DNA of 64,000 nt from Paludisphaera rhizosphaerae. GTDB taxonomy: Bacteria > Planctomycetota > Planctomycetia > Isosphaerales > Isosphaeraceae. The notes under the pieces were generated by a model. The model ran no database searches, was not told the origin of the DNA, and worked only from the letters and a program-made list of their open reading frames with translations. The stretch is taken from the NCBI RefSeq assembly GCF_011065895.1, contig NZ_JAALCR010000015.1, forward strand, positions 1-64,000, written 5' to 3'. Shown here in pieces: positions 43,337 through 51,579 of this stretch. Position 1 is the first letter of the stretch. The number at the start of each line of letters is the position of its first letter. A program made the position numbers and the translations under genes.

Positions 43337-43661
43337 TTACAGCAGAAAGCTCTGAGGTTCGGGCGCGACCGTGCTGTGGTAGCGGCATTCGACGTCGCCC
43401 AGGATGGGGCTCCTCAGTGGTCACGGAGAGGAGATACTCTCCTACGGGTCGAGGACGCGGGATCGCGCCGATGCCAGGGGCGAAAAGGACCGACGTCGCG
43501 TAGACTGTCGTGCCGTCGTCCAGATCGAAGCGGTACTCGGGCGTCGAATAGACGATCGGCGTGCTGAAGTAAGTCGGCCCGTACCTGTACGCGGCTCGCT
43601 CCGTTCTTTTGAGGCCTTTCTTTGAGGCGTTATTGATGCGGGGGCCTTGGAACGGCAGCAT
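43337..43661 (-). pseudogene. Probable decayed small gene with a frameshift
   Basis: The minus-strand frame from 43661 encodes a protein-like stretch (Y-R-Y-G-P-T-Y-F-S-T-P-I-V-Y-S-T-P, then R-F-D-L-D-D-G-T-T-V-Y-A-T-S and F-A-P-G-I-G). It then runs into low-complexity Arg/Pro sequence near 43430. In a different frame the sense resumes as S-P-I-L-G-D-V-E-C-R-Y-H-S-T-V-A-P-E-P and ends at a TAA (43337-43339). Two meaningful pieces in different frames suggest a small gene disrupted by an indel. No family is assigned. The rest of 43204-43705 holds nothing else I can support. Confidence 0.4.
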
Positions 43662-43705
43662 CGAGTGGGTCGAGGGTTCGTCGACTTCGGACGGAAGGAG
43701 GGCTT

Positions 43706-44560
43706 TTGAGCGACGTGACAGTAGCAGCGATCATCCCCGCGGCCGGCGAGAGTCGCCGCATGGGCCGGGCGAAGCTTCTGATCGAGTTCGGAGGGCGACC
43801 CCTCATCGCTCGCGTCGTCAACGCCTTGCGCGAAGGAGGAGCGGGGCCGATCGTGGTCGTCACGCCGCCGTTCGAGGCCCCCGAAGGGCCGCCGATCGCC
43901 GAGGCTGCGGCACAAGTCGGCGCGAGGGTGCTGACGCCCGAGAGGCGTCCTGGCGACATGCGCGAGTCGGTCGAGTTGGCACTGGCCGCCCTGAATGAAC
44001 TCCGGGACAAGGCCCCCGGAGGGGTGCTCCTCGCGCCGGCCGATAGTCCGAGGCTCAAGGCGGCGACGGTCGGGCGGCTCATCGACGCCTGGCTAGGCCG
44101 TCCGGAATCCATCTTCATCCCCACGTTCGGCGGTCGACGCGGGCATCCGATCGTCCTCCCATGGCGAATCGCGATCTCGATCCCGAACCTCCCCGGCGGG
44201 GTCGGCGTCAACGCCCTGATCTCAGAGCACGCCGCCGACGTTCAGGAGATCCCGTTCGACGACGATGCGGTTCTCGTCGATCTGGATACCCCCGACGACC
44301 TGGACCGCCTTCGCCGGACGAGATCGGTTCGACTCTTCGCGATCGCCCGCCAACTGGCCGGAGTTCCGGAAGTCGTCGTCGAGTTGCCGGAGTCGGCGAC
44401 GGTCGTCGACCTGCGCCGGGCGCTGATTCAGCAGCATCCCGCCCTGGCGGGGATCGCGGAGCGGGTGCGGATCGCGGTCGGCGATGAGTATGCTGGAGAC
44501 GACGCCGTCATTCCAGCCGACGTTCCGCTGGCCCTGATCCCCCCCGTCAGCGGCGGCTAG
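43706..44560 (+). CDS. Fusion: MobA/MocA-like nucleotidyltransferase and MoaD
   Basis: A 284-residue protein starting at TTG with GGAGGG upstream. Residues 1-205 form an NTP-transferase domain of the MocA/MobA type: I-I-P-A-A-G-E-S-R-R-M-G-R-A-K-L, then L-A-P-A-D-S-P-R and G-R-R-G-H-P-I-V-L-P. Residues about 208-284 form a ubiquitin-like MoaD domain (V-R-L-F-A-I-A-R-Q-L-A-G, L-P-E-S-A-T-V-V-D-L-R-R-A-L) with the essential C-terminal Gly-Gly (P-P-V-S-G-G). Known: MoaD donates sulfur to make molybdopterin with MoaE, and MocA/MobA attach nucleotides to the cofactor. Here early and late steps sit on one chain. MoaE follows at 22 nt. Confidence 0.88.
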   Translation: MSDVTVAAIIPAAGESRRMGRAKLLIEFGGRPLIARVVNALREGGAGPIVVVTPPFEAPEGPPIAEAAAQVGARVLTPERRPGDMRESVELALAALNELRDKAPGGVLLAPADSPRLKAATVGRLIDAWLGRPESIFIPTFGGRRGHPIVLPWRIAISIPNLPGGVGVNALISEHAADVQEIPFDDDAVLVDLDTPDDLDRLRRTRSVRLFAIARQLAGVPEVVVELPESATVVDLRRALIQQHPALAGIAERVRIAVGDEYAGDDAVIPADVPLALIPPVSGG

Positions 44561-44581
44561 TCGTTATCGTCCGAGGTCGCC

Positions 44582-44998
44582 GTGGTTGAGATCACCAAAT
44601 TGCCGTTGGACTGCGCCAGGATCACCGAGAGCGTCCGGCACCCCAACGCCGGGGCCGTCTGCACCTTTCTGGGAACCGTTCGCGAGATGACGGGAGACCT
44701 TCGTACGGTTCATCTCGAGTACGAGGCGTATCCCGAGATGGCTGCGAAGAAGCTCGCCGAATTGGAAGCTGAGGCCCGCCGTAAATGGCCGGTGATCGGT
44801 CTGGCCCTTTCGCATCGGGTCGGGCGACTGGAGTTGGGGGACGTCAGCGTGGTCGTCGCCGTGAGCTGCCCCCATCGGGGGGACGCCTTTGAGGCATGTC
44901 GTTGGCTCATCGACACGCTCAAGGAAGTCGTCCCCATCTGGAAGCGGGAAAAATGGGACGACGGTCGCGAGGAATGGATCCATCCCGGAATGAGCTGA
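44582..44998 (+). CDS. moaE: Molybdopterin synthase catalytic subunit MoaE
   Basis: A 138-residue protein starting at GTG with GAGG upstream. MoaE marks are G-A-V-C-T-F-L-G-T-V-R near residue 25, L-E-Y-E-A-Y-P-E-M-A, S-H-R-V-G-R-L-E-L-G-D and P-I-W-K-R-E-K-W near the end, with the catalytic Lys residues of the K-K-E-x-W-x-like region present. It makes molybdopterin from precursor Z using the thiocarboxylate of MoaD. Its partner is the C-terminal domain of the preceding fusion protein, 22 nt upstream. Confidence 0.95.
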   Translation: MVEITKLPLDCARITESVRHPNAGAVCTFLGTVREMTGDLRTVHLEYEAYPEMAAKKLAELEAEARRKWPVIGLALSHRVGRLELGDVSVVVAVSCPHRGDAFEACRWLIDTLKEVVPIWKREKWDDGREEWIHPGMS

Positions 44999-45074
44999 TC
45001 GCGACTCTCAGCTTGTCGGTGCGTTACAATGGGGCGACGGCACCTTGTCATCCCCTTCCGAGACGCGACCGATC

Positions 45075-46073
45075 ATGAGCTTGAAGCCCCGCCTGATCGA
45101 TTCCTTCGGTCGCGTGCACAACAACCTGCGCGTCAGCGTGACCGACCGCTGCAACCTGCGGTGCGTCTACTGCATGCCGGAGCAGGTCGAGTTCATGCCG
45201 CGGGAACGACTCCTGAGCTTCGAGGAAATCGCTCGCTTCGTCGCGGTCGTCGCCCCGCTGGGCGTTGACAAGATCCGGCTCACGGGGGGCGAACCCCTGC
45301 TGAGGAAGGATCTGGACGTCCTGGTCCGGATGCTGGTCGCGATCGAGGGCGTCTCCGACGTCGGCATGACGACCAACGGCATGCTCCTGGCGCCAATCGC
45401 CGGAAGGCTCCGGGAAGCCGGGCTGGAGCGTCTCAACATCAGCCTGGACACCCTCGATTCCGTCCGCTTCGAGCGACTCGCGCGCCGGCGCGGCCTGGAC
45501 GACGCCATCGCCGGCGTTCACGCCGCCAAACGCGAGGGGTTCGACCCGATCAAGCTGAACGCCGTCGTGATCCGCGGCTTCAACGAGGACGACGTCGCGC
45601 CGCTCGCCCGGTTCGCCCGCGAGCTTGGCGTGGAGATGCGATTCATCGAGTACATGCCGCTGGACGCAGGCCACCTCTGGGAGCGTGAGAAGGTCTTCTA
45701 CGCTCAGGAGATCCTCGACGTCATCGCTCGCGAGGTCGCTCCGCTCGCCCCGGCCGCCGATCAGGACCCCCGCGCGCCGGCCCTGGCGTACGACTATCTC
45801 GACGGCGGCGGTCGAGTCGGCCTGATCTCGTCGGTGAGCCGTCCCTTCTGCGGGAGCTGCAACCGGCTCCGGCTGACCTCCGACGGCAAGCTTCGCAACT
45901 GCCTGTTCGCGCTGGAGGAGACGGACGTCCGGGAGATGCTCCGCTCAGAGGCGCCCGAGGAGGCTGTCGCGCAGGCCGTCGCCGCCTCGGTCGCCGCCAA
46001 GTGGGAAGGGCACGAGATCAACACGGCCCGCTTCATCCAGCCTGACCGACCGATGTACTCGATCGGCGGCTAG
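45075..46073 (+). CDS. moaA: GTP 3',8-cyclase MoaA
   Basis: A 332-residue radical SAM enzyme; start ATG 45075, chosen because the family begins shortly before the first cluster. The SAM cluster is in C-N-L-R-C-V-Y-C, the glycine motif in L-T-G-G-E-P-L-L, and the C-terminal second cluster in C-G-S-C-N-R-L-R and C-L-F-A. The last residues are G-G, which is essential in MoaA. It converts GTP to 3',8-cyclo-GTP, the first step of molybdopterin synthesis; its partner MoaC is not in the window. It follows MoaE by 76 nt in the same direction and completes a three-gene moa cluster. Confidence 0.96.
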   Translation: MSLKPRLIDSFGRVHNNLRVSVTDRCNLRCVYCMPEQVEFMPRERLLSFEEIARFVAVVAPLGVDKIRLTGGEPLLRKDLDVLVRMLVAIEGVSDVGMTTNGMLLAPIAGRLREAGLERLNISLDTLDSVRFERLARRRGLDDAIAGVHAAKREGFDPIKLNAVVIRGFNEDDVAPLARFARELGVEMRFIEYMPLDAGHLWEREKVFYAQEILDVIAREVAPLAPAADQDPRAPALAYDYLDGGGRVGLISSVSRPFCGSCNRLRLTSDGKLRNCLFALEETDVREMLRSEAPEEAVAQAVAASVAAKWEGHEINTARFIQPDRPMYSIGG

Positions 46074-46081
46074 AGACGGGC

Positions 46082-47005
46082 TCAAGAGAGCCGGTAGGCC
46101 CGAATCGCGTTGTCGTGGAACAGCTTCCGCCGGCGGTCTTCGGGAAGGTCGGCGACGATCTGGGTGAGGGCGTTCACCCAGTCCTTGAGCGGTGCGCCAA
46201 TCGTGCAGACGGGCCAGTCGCCGCCGAAGAGGACGCGGTCGGGTCCGAAGGCCTCCAGCATGTGGCGGACGACGGGGGCCAGGTCGTCCGGCTTCCAGGG
46301 CCGATCCTTGGCCTGAGAGACGATCCCGGACACCTTGCCCACCACGTTCGGGAAAGCAGCGATGCGGTCGATATCGCGCTTCCAGGTCGTGAGGTCGCCG
46401 AAAACCGGCGGATTGCCGCAATGGTCCAGGACGAACGGCGTCCCCGGCGCGGCCTGGATCAATTTGGCCCCGTCGGCAAGGTCGGCGTGCCTCATGCAGA
46501 GATCGAAGCTCAGGCCCAGTTCGCCCAGCTTCTGGATTCCTCGGACGAAGGCGTCCTGAAGGCAGTAGCCGGCCGGGGTCGACCCGTGCAGCACCTGGCG
46601 CAGACCCTTGACGGCCGGATCTTTCGACAGGGGTTCGATGTAGGCGGCGAAGCCCTCGTCAGCCGGCCGTCCTCCGATCACCGCGCCGGTGATGGCGTTC
46701 CCCGGATCTCGGCAGAGATCGATCGCCAGCTTGGCTTCCAGAGGATGATCGGCCGGGGCCACGTCGACCTCAAGGTAGACGGCTTTGACGACGTCGAGAC
46801 CCGCGGCGGCTTCTCGATACTCGGCCCAACGCGCGTTGTGGTTGAGTGTGGTGTTGTTCTTGAGCCAGGGGAGTCGGATCTTTTCCAGGTCCCAGATGTG
46901 GACGTGCGAGTCGACGAGGGGCAGGGGGGCTGAAGCCCCCGAGGCCAGGGCGGCGGTTGCGACGGCTGCTGCGCCGGCGAGGAACTCGCGACGAGTGCTC
47001 TGCAT
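46082..47005 (-). CDS. Amidohydrolase_2 family protein with a Tat-type signal
   Basis: A 307-residue protein; ATG 47005 is preferred because it directly precedes a twin-arginine signal (T-R-R-E-F-L-A-G-A-A-A). The body is an amidohydrolase-2 barrel: V-D-S-H-V-H-I-W-D metal motif, V-L-D-H-C-G-N-P-P, and a C-terminal F-G-G-D-W-P-V-C-T with the conserved Asp. Known members hydrolyse lactones or decarboxylate small aromatics. L-fucono-lactonase-like activity is a reasonable guess but unproven. It lies 20 nt behind the enolase-superfamily gene, and both could act in the catabolism of a sugar acid. Confidence 0.85.
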   Translation of the reverse strand: MQSTRREFLAGAAAVATAALASGASAPLPLVDSHVHIWDLEKIRLPWLKNNTTLNHNARWAEYREAAAGLDVVKAVYLEVDVAPADHPLEAKLAIDLCRDPGNAITGAVIGGRPADEGFAAYIEPLSKDPAVKGLRQVLHGSTPAGYCLQDAFVRGIQKLGELGLSFDLCMRHADLADGAKLIQAAPGTPFVLDHCGNPPVFGDLTTWKRDIDRIAAFPNVVGKVSGIVSQAKDRPWKPDDLAPVVRHMLEAFGPDRVLFGGDWPVCTIGAPLKDWVNALTQIVADLPEDRRRKLFHDNAIRAYRLS

Positions 47006-47025
47006 GGAACGGGCTCCCGATCGTC

Positions 47026-48165
47026 TCAAGCGGTTGTCGTACGGGTGAATTCGCGGCGGTCGACCTGATAGCGGCGGATTTTCTGTGGATCCACCTGCAC
47101 GCCGACGCCGGGTCGGGCGGGGACCGTGAAGACGCCGGGAGACGACATCTCGAACGGCGGCGCCGCGTAGTCGTCGACGAACCAGCGGGCGCTGGGTTGC
47201 ACGTCGGACGGATACTTGCAGTTGGCCAGCGTCCCCAGATGGACGTTGAACGTCTGGCCGAGTCCGAACTCAGCCGTCGAGCCGACCCAGCAGGCCACGC
47301 CGTGCTGGAAGCAGAGGTCGTGCATCGCCCTGGCGGCGCCAAGTCCGCCGGTGCGCTGGACCTTCAGGTTGACGATCCTGCAGGCCCCGAGCCGAATCGC
47401 CTCAGCCGTCCGTTCCGGGGTGTCCGCCGATTCGTCGAGGCAGATCGGCGTGGTCAGCGACTTCTGGAGGTCCGCCATCTCGGCGAGCGCCTCGGTCGCG
47501 AACGGCTGTTCGATCATGAGCAGGTCAAGCTCGTCAAGCTCACGAAAGAGTTCGGCGTCGGCCGGGGAGTATTCTCCCCCGCAGTCGACCATCAGCTCGA
47601 CATCCTCGAAGTGCCGTCGGACCGCCTTGACGAACTCCAGGTCGCGGCCGGGGGAGATGCGCAGCTTCACCCGGCGGTATCCCTCCGCGAGATGGGCCTC
47701 GACGGCCCCCAGCAGATCAACGACCGAGGGATAGAGTCCCAGCGCCAGCCCGGACTCAACCCCCATGCTGATCTGGGTTTCGTCCGCGCCCAGGAGCTGG
47801 GCGACGGTGACTCGGTGCTCCTGCCCCAGGAGATCCCAGAGGGCGGTTTCCGCGCCCGCCGTCGCGATCGGCCCGACCCCCCAGGAGCCGGCGATTTCGC
47901 CGATCCGTTCGGTGCAATCCACCGACGCGCCGAGAAGCTTAGGAGCCACGACGTTCGTCAACTCGTTCCAGGAGGAGTCGACCAGATGGGGCTGGCTCGG
48001 GGCGGGAGAGCTCTCGCCATGGGCAAGGCCTCCGGCGGACTCCAGCGTCACCAGGACGGCTTCCTTCACACCCGCCTCGACCATCGCTTCAGGCCAGGAC
48101 GACTTCAGCGGAATCTGGATCCGCGTCACGACGACGCGTTCGATCGGGCTGGTGGATGTGAACAC
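47026..48165 (-). CDS. Enolase-superfamily enzyme (OSBS/N-acylamino-acid racemase-like), Lys to Arg in KxK
   Basis: A 379-residue enzyme of the muconate-lactonising subgroup. Metal ligands are visible: Asp in L-M-V-D-C-G-G-E, Glu in L-M-I-E-Q-P and Asp in I-C-L-D-E-S. The acid/base Lys of the far side is in I-V-N-L-K-V-Q-R-T-G-G. The near-side motif, normally K-x-K, reads V-K-L-R-I-S-P-G-R-D here, so the second Lys is Arg. In related o-succinylbenzoate synthases and N-succinylamino-acid racemases this Lys is the general base. The enzyme may thus have a different specificity or altered activity. It precedes an amidohydrolase gene by 20 nt. A menaquinone role (menC) is possible but not supported by neighbours. 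Confidence 0.8.
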   Translation of the reverse strand: MFTSTSPIERVVVTRIQIPLKSSWPEAMVEAGVKEAVLVTLESAGGLAHGESSPAPSQPHLVDSSWNELTNVVAPKLLGASVDCTERIGEIAGSWGVGPIATAGAETALWDLLGQEHRVTVAQLLGADETQISMGVESGLALGLYPSVVDLLGAVEAHLAEGYRRVKLRISPGRDLEFVKAVRRHFEDVELMVDCGGEYSPADAELFRELDELDLLMIEQPFATEALAEMADLQKSLTTPICLDESADTPERTAEAIRLGACRIVNLKVQRTGGLGAARAMHDLCFQHGVACWVGSTAEFGLGQTFNVHLGTLANCKYPSDVQPSARWFVDDYAAPPFEMSSPGVFTVPARPGVGVQVDPQKIRRYQVDRREFTRTTTA

Positions 48166-48353
48166 AGGGATCCTCCGTCTAGTCCGAAAGCCGTCGGGGC
48201 TGGCCGCCGGTCCCGCACGGGACCTGTCAGCTTATCACAACCCCTGCCTTTTCATACCCTTGGACACGTAGGAATTGCCCGTAGGACGGGCGGTCGGTAC
48301 ACTGTGCAGATGAATCGCCAGGGCGACGGAAACCTCAGAGACCAGGACTTTTC

Positions 48354-48779
48354 ATGAGCAGCCGTCGAGCCAAAGAACCCTGGTACAAGGACGGCCTCTC
48401 CTTCGAGTGCACCAAATGCGGCGCATGTTGCACCGGCGCGCCCGGATACGTCTGGGTGACGCCTGAAGAGATCGCCGCGTTGGCGGAACATCGGGGCGAA
48501 ACGCTCGACGAATTCTCGATGCAGTTCGTGCGCAAGGTCGGTCGCCGCTACAGTTTGATCGAGCGGCCGGGCGGTGATTGCATCTTCTGGGAGCGTGGGG
48601 TCGGCTGCACCGTCTATCCGGCTCGCCCGGTTCAATGCCGGACCTGGCCGTTCTGGCCTGAGAACGTCGAGACTCCGGAGGACTGGCGGCACGTCACCGA
48701 GATCTGCCCTGGATCCGGCAAGGGGCGTCATTACTCGGCCGACGAGATCATCACGTCCATCGGGATGGTCCGGACATGA
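48354..48779 (+). CDS. YkgJ-type cysteine-cluster protein 1
   Basis: A 141-residue cytoplasmic protein of the YkgJ/CxxCxxCC family: E-C-T-K-C-G-A-C-C near residue 20, then C-I-F-W, G-C-T-V-Y-P-A-R-P-V-Q-C-R-T-W-P-F-W and a final I-C-P-G-S-G. Eight cysteines in this arrangement are thought to bind zinc or an iron-sulfur cluster. Its stop codon overlaps the next gene's start (ATGA, 48776-48779), and the neighbour is of the same family, so the two are translationally coupled. Function in the family is poorly known. Confidence 0.9.
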   Translation: MSSRRAKEPWYKDGLSFECTKCGACCTGAPGYVWVTPEEIAALAEHRGETLDEFSMQFVRKVGRRYSLIERPGGDCIFWERGVGCTVYPARPVQCRTWPFWPENVETPEDWRHVTEICPGSGKGRHYSADEIITSIGMVRT

Positions 48780-49273
48780 GCCCAGAAGACCTCAATCCCC
48801 AATCCGAGGCGTCGTCGCTCGCGGCGGAGGCTCGGGGGCCGCTGGCGATCCTCTATGGGGAGCTGGACGCAGCCGTCGCCCGACTCGGCCCGACCTGCGC
48901 GGTCAGCGGGCGTTGCTGTCGGTTCGAGGAGTACGGCCACACCCTCTTTCTCTCCTCGCCCGAGGCGGCGGTGCTCATCGCCGACGCCCCGGCTCCCGTT
49001 CGGGCTCTTGACGCGGGCCTAACCTGTCCCTGGCAGGATGAAAAGGGGCGTTGCACGGCGAGGGAGGCCCGCCCGCTGGGGTGTCGGGTCTATTTCTGCG
49101 ACCCCGTTTTTCAGGAACACGCCCCGCGCCTGTCCGAGGAATTTCTGAGTCGCCTCAAGGCGATCGTCGACCAGCACGAGTGGCCCTGGGGGTACGCCCC
49201 GCTCCACCGTCACCTCGCCCTGGCCGTGGACTGCGGCGAGTTGTCCCCGCCGGTCCCTTCCGAACACGCGTGA
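48776..49273 (+). CDS. YkgJ-type cysteine-cluster protein 2
   Basis: A 165-residue protein that repeats the cysteine-cluster design in diverged form: S-G-R-C-C-R-F-E-E-Y-G near residue 45, then L-T-C-P-W, G-R-C-T-A-R-E-A-R-P-L-G-C-R-V-Y-F-C, and a late V-D-C. A helical C-terminal extension (S-E-E-F-L-S-R-L-K-A-I) distinguishes it from the first copy. Translation is coupled to that gene. The tandem pair could form a heterodimer around one or two metal sites; this is inferred. Confidence 0.85.
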   Translation: MSPEDLNPQSEASSLAAEARGPLAILYGELDAAVARLGPTCAVSGRCCRFEEYGHTLFLSSPEAAVLIADAPAPVRALDAGLTCPWQDEKGRCTAREARPLGCRVYFCDPVFQEHAPRLSEEFLSRLKAIVDQHEWPWGYAPLHRHLALAVDCGELSPPVPSEHA

Positions 49274-49331
49274 AATGGGCCGAGCCGACGTCGTCAGAGT
49301 CGGCCTGCGCAGGTGTTCGGATTGTTTTTTC

Positions 49332-49360
49332 TTGACACTACTCCATACGGCCAATACAGT
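49332..49360 (+). promoter_or_regulatory. Sigma-70 promoter of the HU-like gene
   Basis: TTGACA (49332-49337), 17 nt spacing, TACAGT (49355-49360), preceded by an AT-rich UP-like tract ending at 49330. This is the best consensus promoter in the window and lies 54 bp upstream of the HU-like start. Confidence 0.75.
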
Positions 49361-49413
49361 TGAGACGCTCTGGGCCGCCCCGCGACCGACCGCGCCCCGT
49401 GGAGATCGCCATC

Positions 49414-49797
49414 GTGACGAAAAAAGAGATTGTGAAGAGAATCTCCGAGGACATCGGGCTTACGCAGCTCAAAACCAAGGACATCGTCCAGCGCACCCTG
49501 GACGCCATCATCCAGACTCTTGTCACCGAGGGCCGGATCGAGCTGCGGAATTTCGGCGTTTTCGAGGTTAAGCGTCGGGCTCCCCGCAAGGCGCGCAACC
49601 CTCGCACCGGCGACAAGGTGTACGTCCCCTCCAAGAACGTCGTCACCTTCAAGCCGGGCAAAGAGATGGAAGAATTGGTGCGAAAGATGAATCCGGACAA
49701 TCTTCCCCTGTTGGAAGAAGGTGCGGATGCCGATCTAGAAGGCAACGGAACCGTCGAACCGGTTTCCGAGCCCCAGGCGCGTAGCTCGAAGGAGTGA
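49414..49797 (+). CDS. HU/IHF-family DNA-binding protein
   Basis: A 127-residue protein starting at GTG with GGAG 9 nt upstream. Residues 1-92 are a complete HU fold ([27 protein letters not shown] and K-P-G-K-E). A 35-residue acidic, Ser/Glu-rich tail follows, which is not part of the standard 90-residue HU. The DNA-intercalating region, usually R-N-P-x-T-G, is present. It bends DNA and compacts the nucleoid. The strong promoter at 49332 supports abundant expression. Confidence 0.93.
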   Translation: MTKKEIVKRISEDIGLTQLKTKDIVQRTLDAIIQTLVTEGRIELRNFGVFEVKRRAPRKARNPRTGDKVYVPSKNVVTFKPGKEMEELVRKMNPDNLPLLEEGADADLEGNGTVEPVSEPQARSSKE

Positions 49798-50061
49798 GGC
49801 CAACGCCTCCCGCCCCCGTCGCACGCGTCGTCCATTCCTCCCTCGTTTCACGCGGGTTTGGGGAATTCCAGGACGATCCAGGGTCTCGGAGCCGATGAAC
49901 GGTACCAGGGTGGACTTACGGTCCCCCTCGACACTCTGAGCGAACGGGATGATAGGCTCGCCCCGCGGGAGGAACCCGGCGGCGAGCCCACGGATCAGAA
50001 CCATGCAAGGATTGTGTGGAGCGACTGGTCCGCGCGTTACCGTAGGCGGGAGGATCCCGAC

Positions 50062-50295
50062 ATGCGAAAACTTCTGGCGGCCATGGCTATTCTGGTCGCC
50101 TCCCTCGCCCTTTTCGAGGGCTGTGCGCCGGTGCCGCTGCCACGGTATGCGGCCTATAAACCTCGGCGCGTGGAGCAACTCCTCAACGAGTCCGAGAACC
50201 TCCGCCAAGCGGGCGACGACTGGGAGCGCTTCTGGATGCTCGACCAGCCGTCGCACATGACGCCGTTCCGGACCCACGGCGGCCTTGGGCCCTGA
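50062..50295 (+). CDS. Small exported protein, possible lipoprotein
   Basis: A 77-residue protein with GGGAGGA just before the ATG and a hydrophobic signal (L-L-A-A-M-A-I-L-V-A-S-L-A-L-F-E-G-C). The Cys at about residue 21 has a weak lipobox (F-E-G-C). The mature part contains a basic Tyr/Arg stretch, a W-E-R-F-W motif and the end H-G-G-L-G-P. Such very short exported proteins are frequent in planctomycetes; no function is known. It is closed by the bidirectional terminator at 50330-50367. Confidence 0.65.
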   Translation: MRKLLAAMAILVASLALFEGCAPVPLPRYAAYKPRRVEQLLNESENLRQAGDDWERFWMLDQPSHMTPFRTHGGLGP

Positions 50296-50329
50296 TCCAA
50301 CGCCTGACCTCCTGAACGCAATCGCATAA

Positions 50330-50367
50330 CCGAGGCCGACTCCTCCAACCGGGGGAGTCGGCCTCGG
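50330..50367. terminator. Strong bidirectional terminator
   Basis: A 14-bp perfect stem (CCGAGGCCGACTCC / GGAGTCGGCCTCGG) separates the convergent small exported protein gene and the alpha/beta hydrolase gene. Confidence 0.8.
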
Positions 50368-50378
50368 TCGCGCGCGGA

Positions 50379-51284
50379 TCAGGGAGCCAAATGCCTACGG
50401 AAAAACTGGCCAACCTGCTCTACATAGTTCTCCGGGTCGGTCTCATAGGCTTTGACGTGTTCGACGCCGGGCAAGATCGTGGTCGCGCAAGCCGCCCCAA
50501 GAGATCGGCTCAGTGAAAGGGCCTGTTCAACGGGGACGATCGAGTCCGACTCGCCGTGGATCAGAAACACCGGCCGGTTCCCCCATGCCGACGCCGCCTC
50601 GGTCGGGACGAGTTCTTCCGCACGAAGGCCGTACAGCATTCGTGCGCAGGCGAGGATTCCCGGGTTGAACCATCGGGGAAGTCCGCTGTGCAAGGGGAGT
50701 TGCGTGTCGAGCAGGCCGGGGAGGTCGCCGTAAGGGCTGTCCACCACGGCGGTCCGAATCGACGGATTGTCGGCCGCCTCCAGGAGCAGCGTCGCGGCTC
50801 CCATCGAGTAGCCCAGCCAGCCGATCCGGTTCTCGGCGTATCCCATGCGCCGGGCCCATGCGAGAACGGCCCGTAAATCCAGGCGCTCTTGAATTCCCAG
50901 AGTCAGCCGCGACGGGTCGCTTTCGCCGTGGCCGCGGAAGTCGAAGAGCAAGACGTCGAATCCCAGCGTGTGGAGATCGCGGCCGAGTTCGGCCACCTCC
51001 AGTCGGCTGTTCCACATCCCATGGACGAGCACGATCAACGGCTGCCGCTCGCCCGACGTCAACCGCCAGCCGCGCAAGGTGAGGCCGTCCTGGGTTCGAG
51101 TCGACCAGGGTTCGGCGTCGTCGCTGAGTCGGCAGACGTCGACGTCCAGAAGGTGATTCGTCGGTCTCGTCAGCCGCTCGGCCGTGATCCAGCAGATCGA
51201 TATGTAGAGACTGATCAGGAGTAGCACCGTTGCGGGGACCACGGTGACGAAGATTCGTCTCCGCAAGCTCTTCGCCGTCGCCAT
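50379..51284 (-). CDS. Membrane-anchored alpha/beta hydrolase
   Basis: A 301-residue protein; ATG 51284 has GGAGGG 7 nt upstream. An N-terminal membrane anchor (about 8-32) precedes an alpha/beta hydrolase: V-L-V-H-G-M-W-N-S, the F-D-F-R-G-H-G-E-S-D box, nucleophile Ser in L-G-Y-S-M-G-A-A, Asp in H-G-E-S-D-S-I-V and His in G-V-E-H-V-K. The catalytic triad is complete. The family includes lysophospholipases and esterases; the substrate is not evident. It converges with the preceding gene and diverges from lpxA. Confidence 0.87.
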   Translation of the reverse strand: MATAKSLRRRIFVTVVPATVLLLISLYISICWITAERLTRPTNHLLDVDVCRLSDDAEPWSTRTQDGLTLRGWRLTSGERQPLIVLVHGMWNSRLEVAELGRDLHTLGFDVLLFDFRGHGESDPSRLTLGIQERLDLRAVLAWARRMGYAENRIGWLGYSMGAATLLLEAADNPSIRTAVVDSPYGDLPGLLDTQLPLHSGLPRWFNPGILACARMLYGLRAEELVPTEAASAWGNRPVFLIHGESDSIVPVEQALSLSRSLGAACATTILPGVEHVKAYETDPENYVEQVGQFFRRHLAP

Positions 51285-51579
51285 ATCAGTCCCTCCGTGC
51301 ATGACTCCGGTCTGAGGGTGCGACGCGGGCCGACTCGCGCTTAAGCCTAACGGCGACACAACTTGCAAGCCAGGCGAATCCATCGGCGCCAGGCTCGTGG
51401 GGGCGTCGCAGTTCGGATTCCCGGACTTCCAGAAATCGGGTACGTTTCCACCCTCACTTCGCGAGGCGTCGTCACGCCCGGTGCATTTATATCAAGGCCT
51501 ACAACTCCGACGACCGATGATGACGGTGGTCGACGCAATGCGATGGGACTTGGTGGACGCCGAGGAGCAGGAGGCGGGC

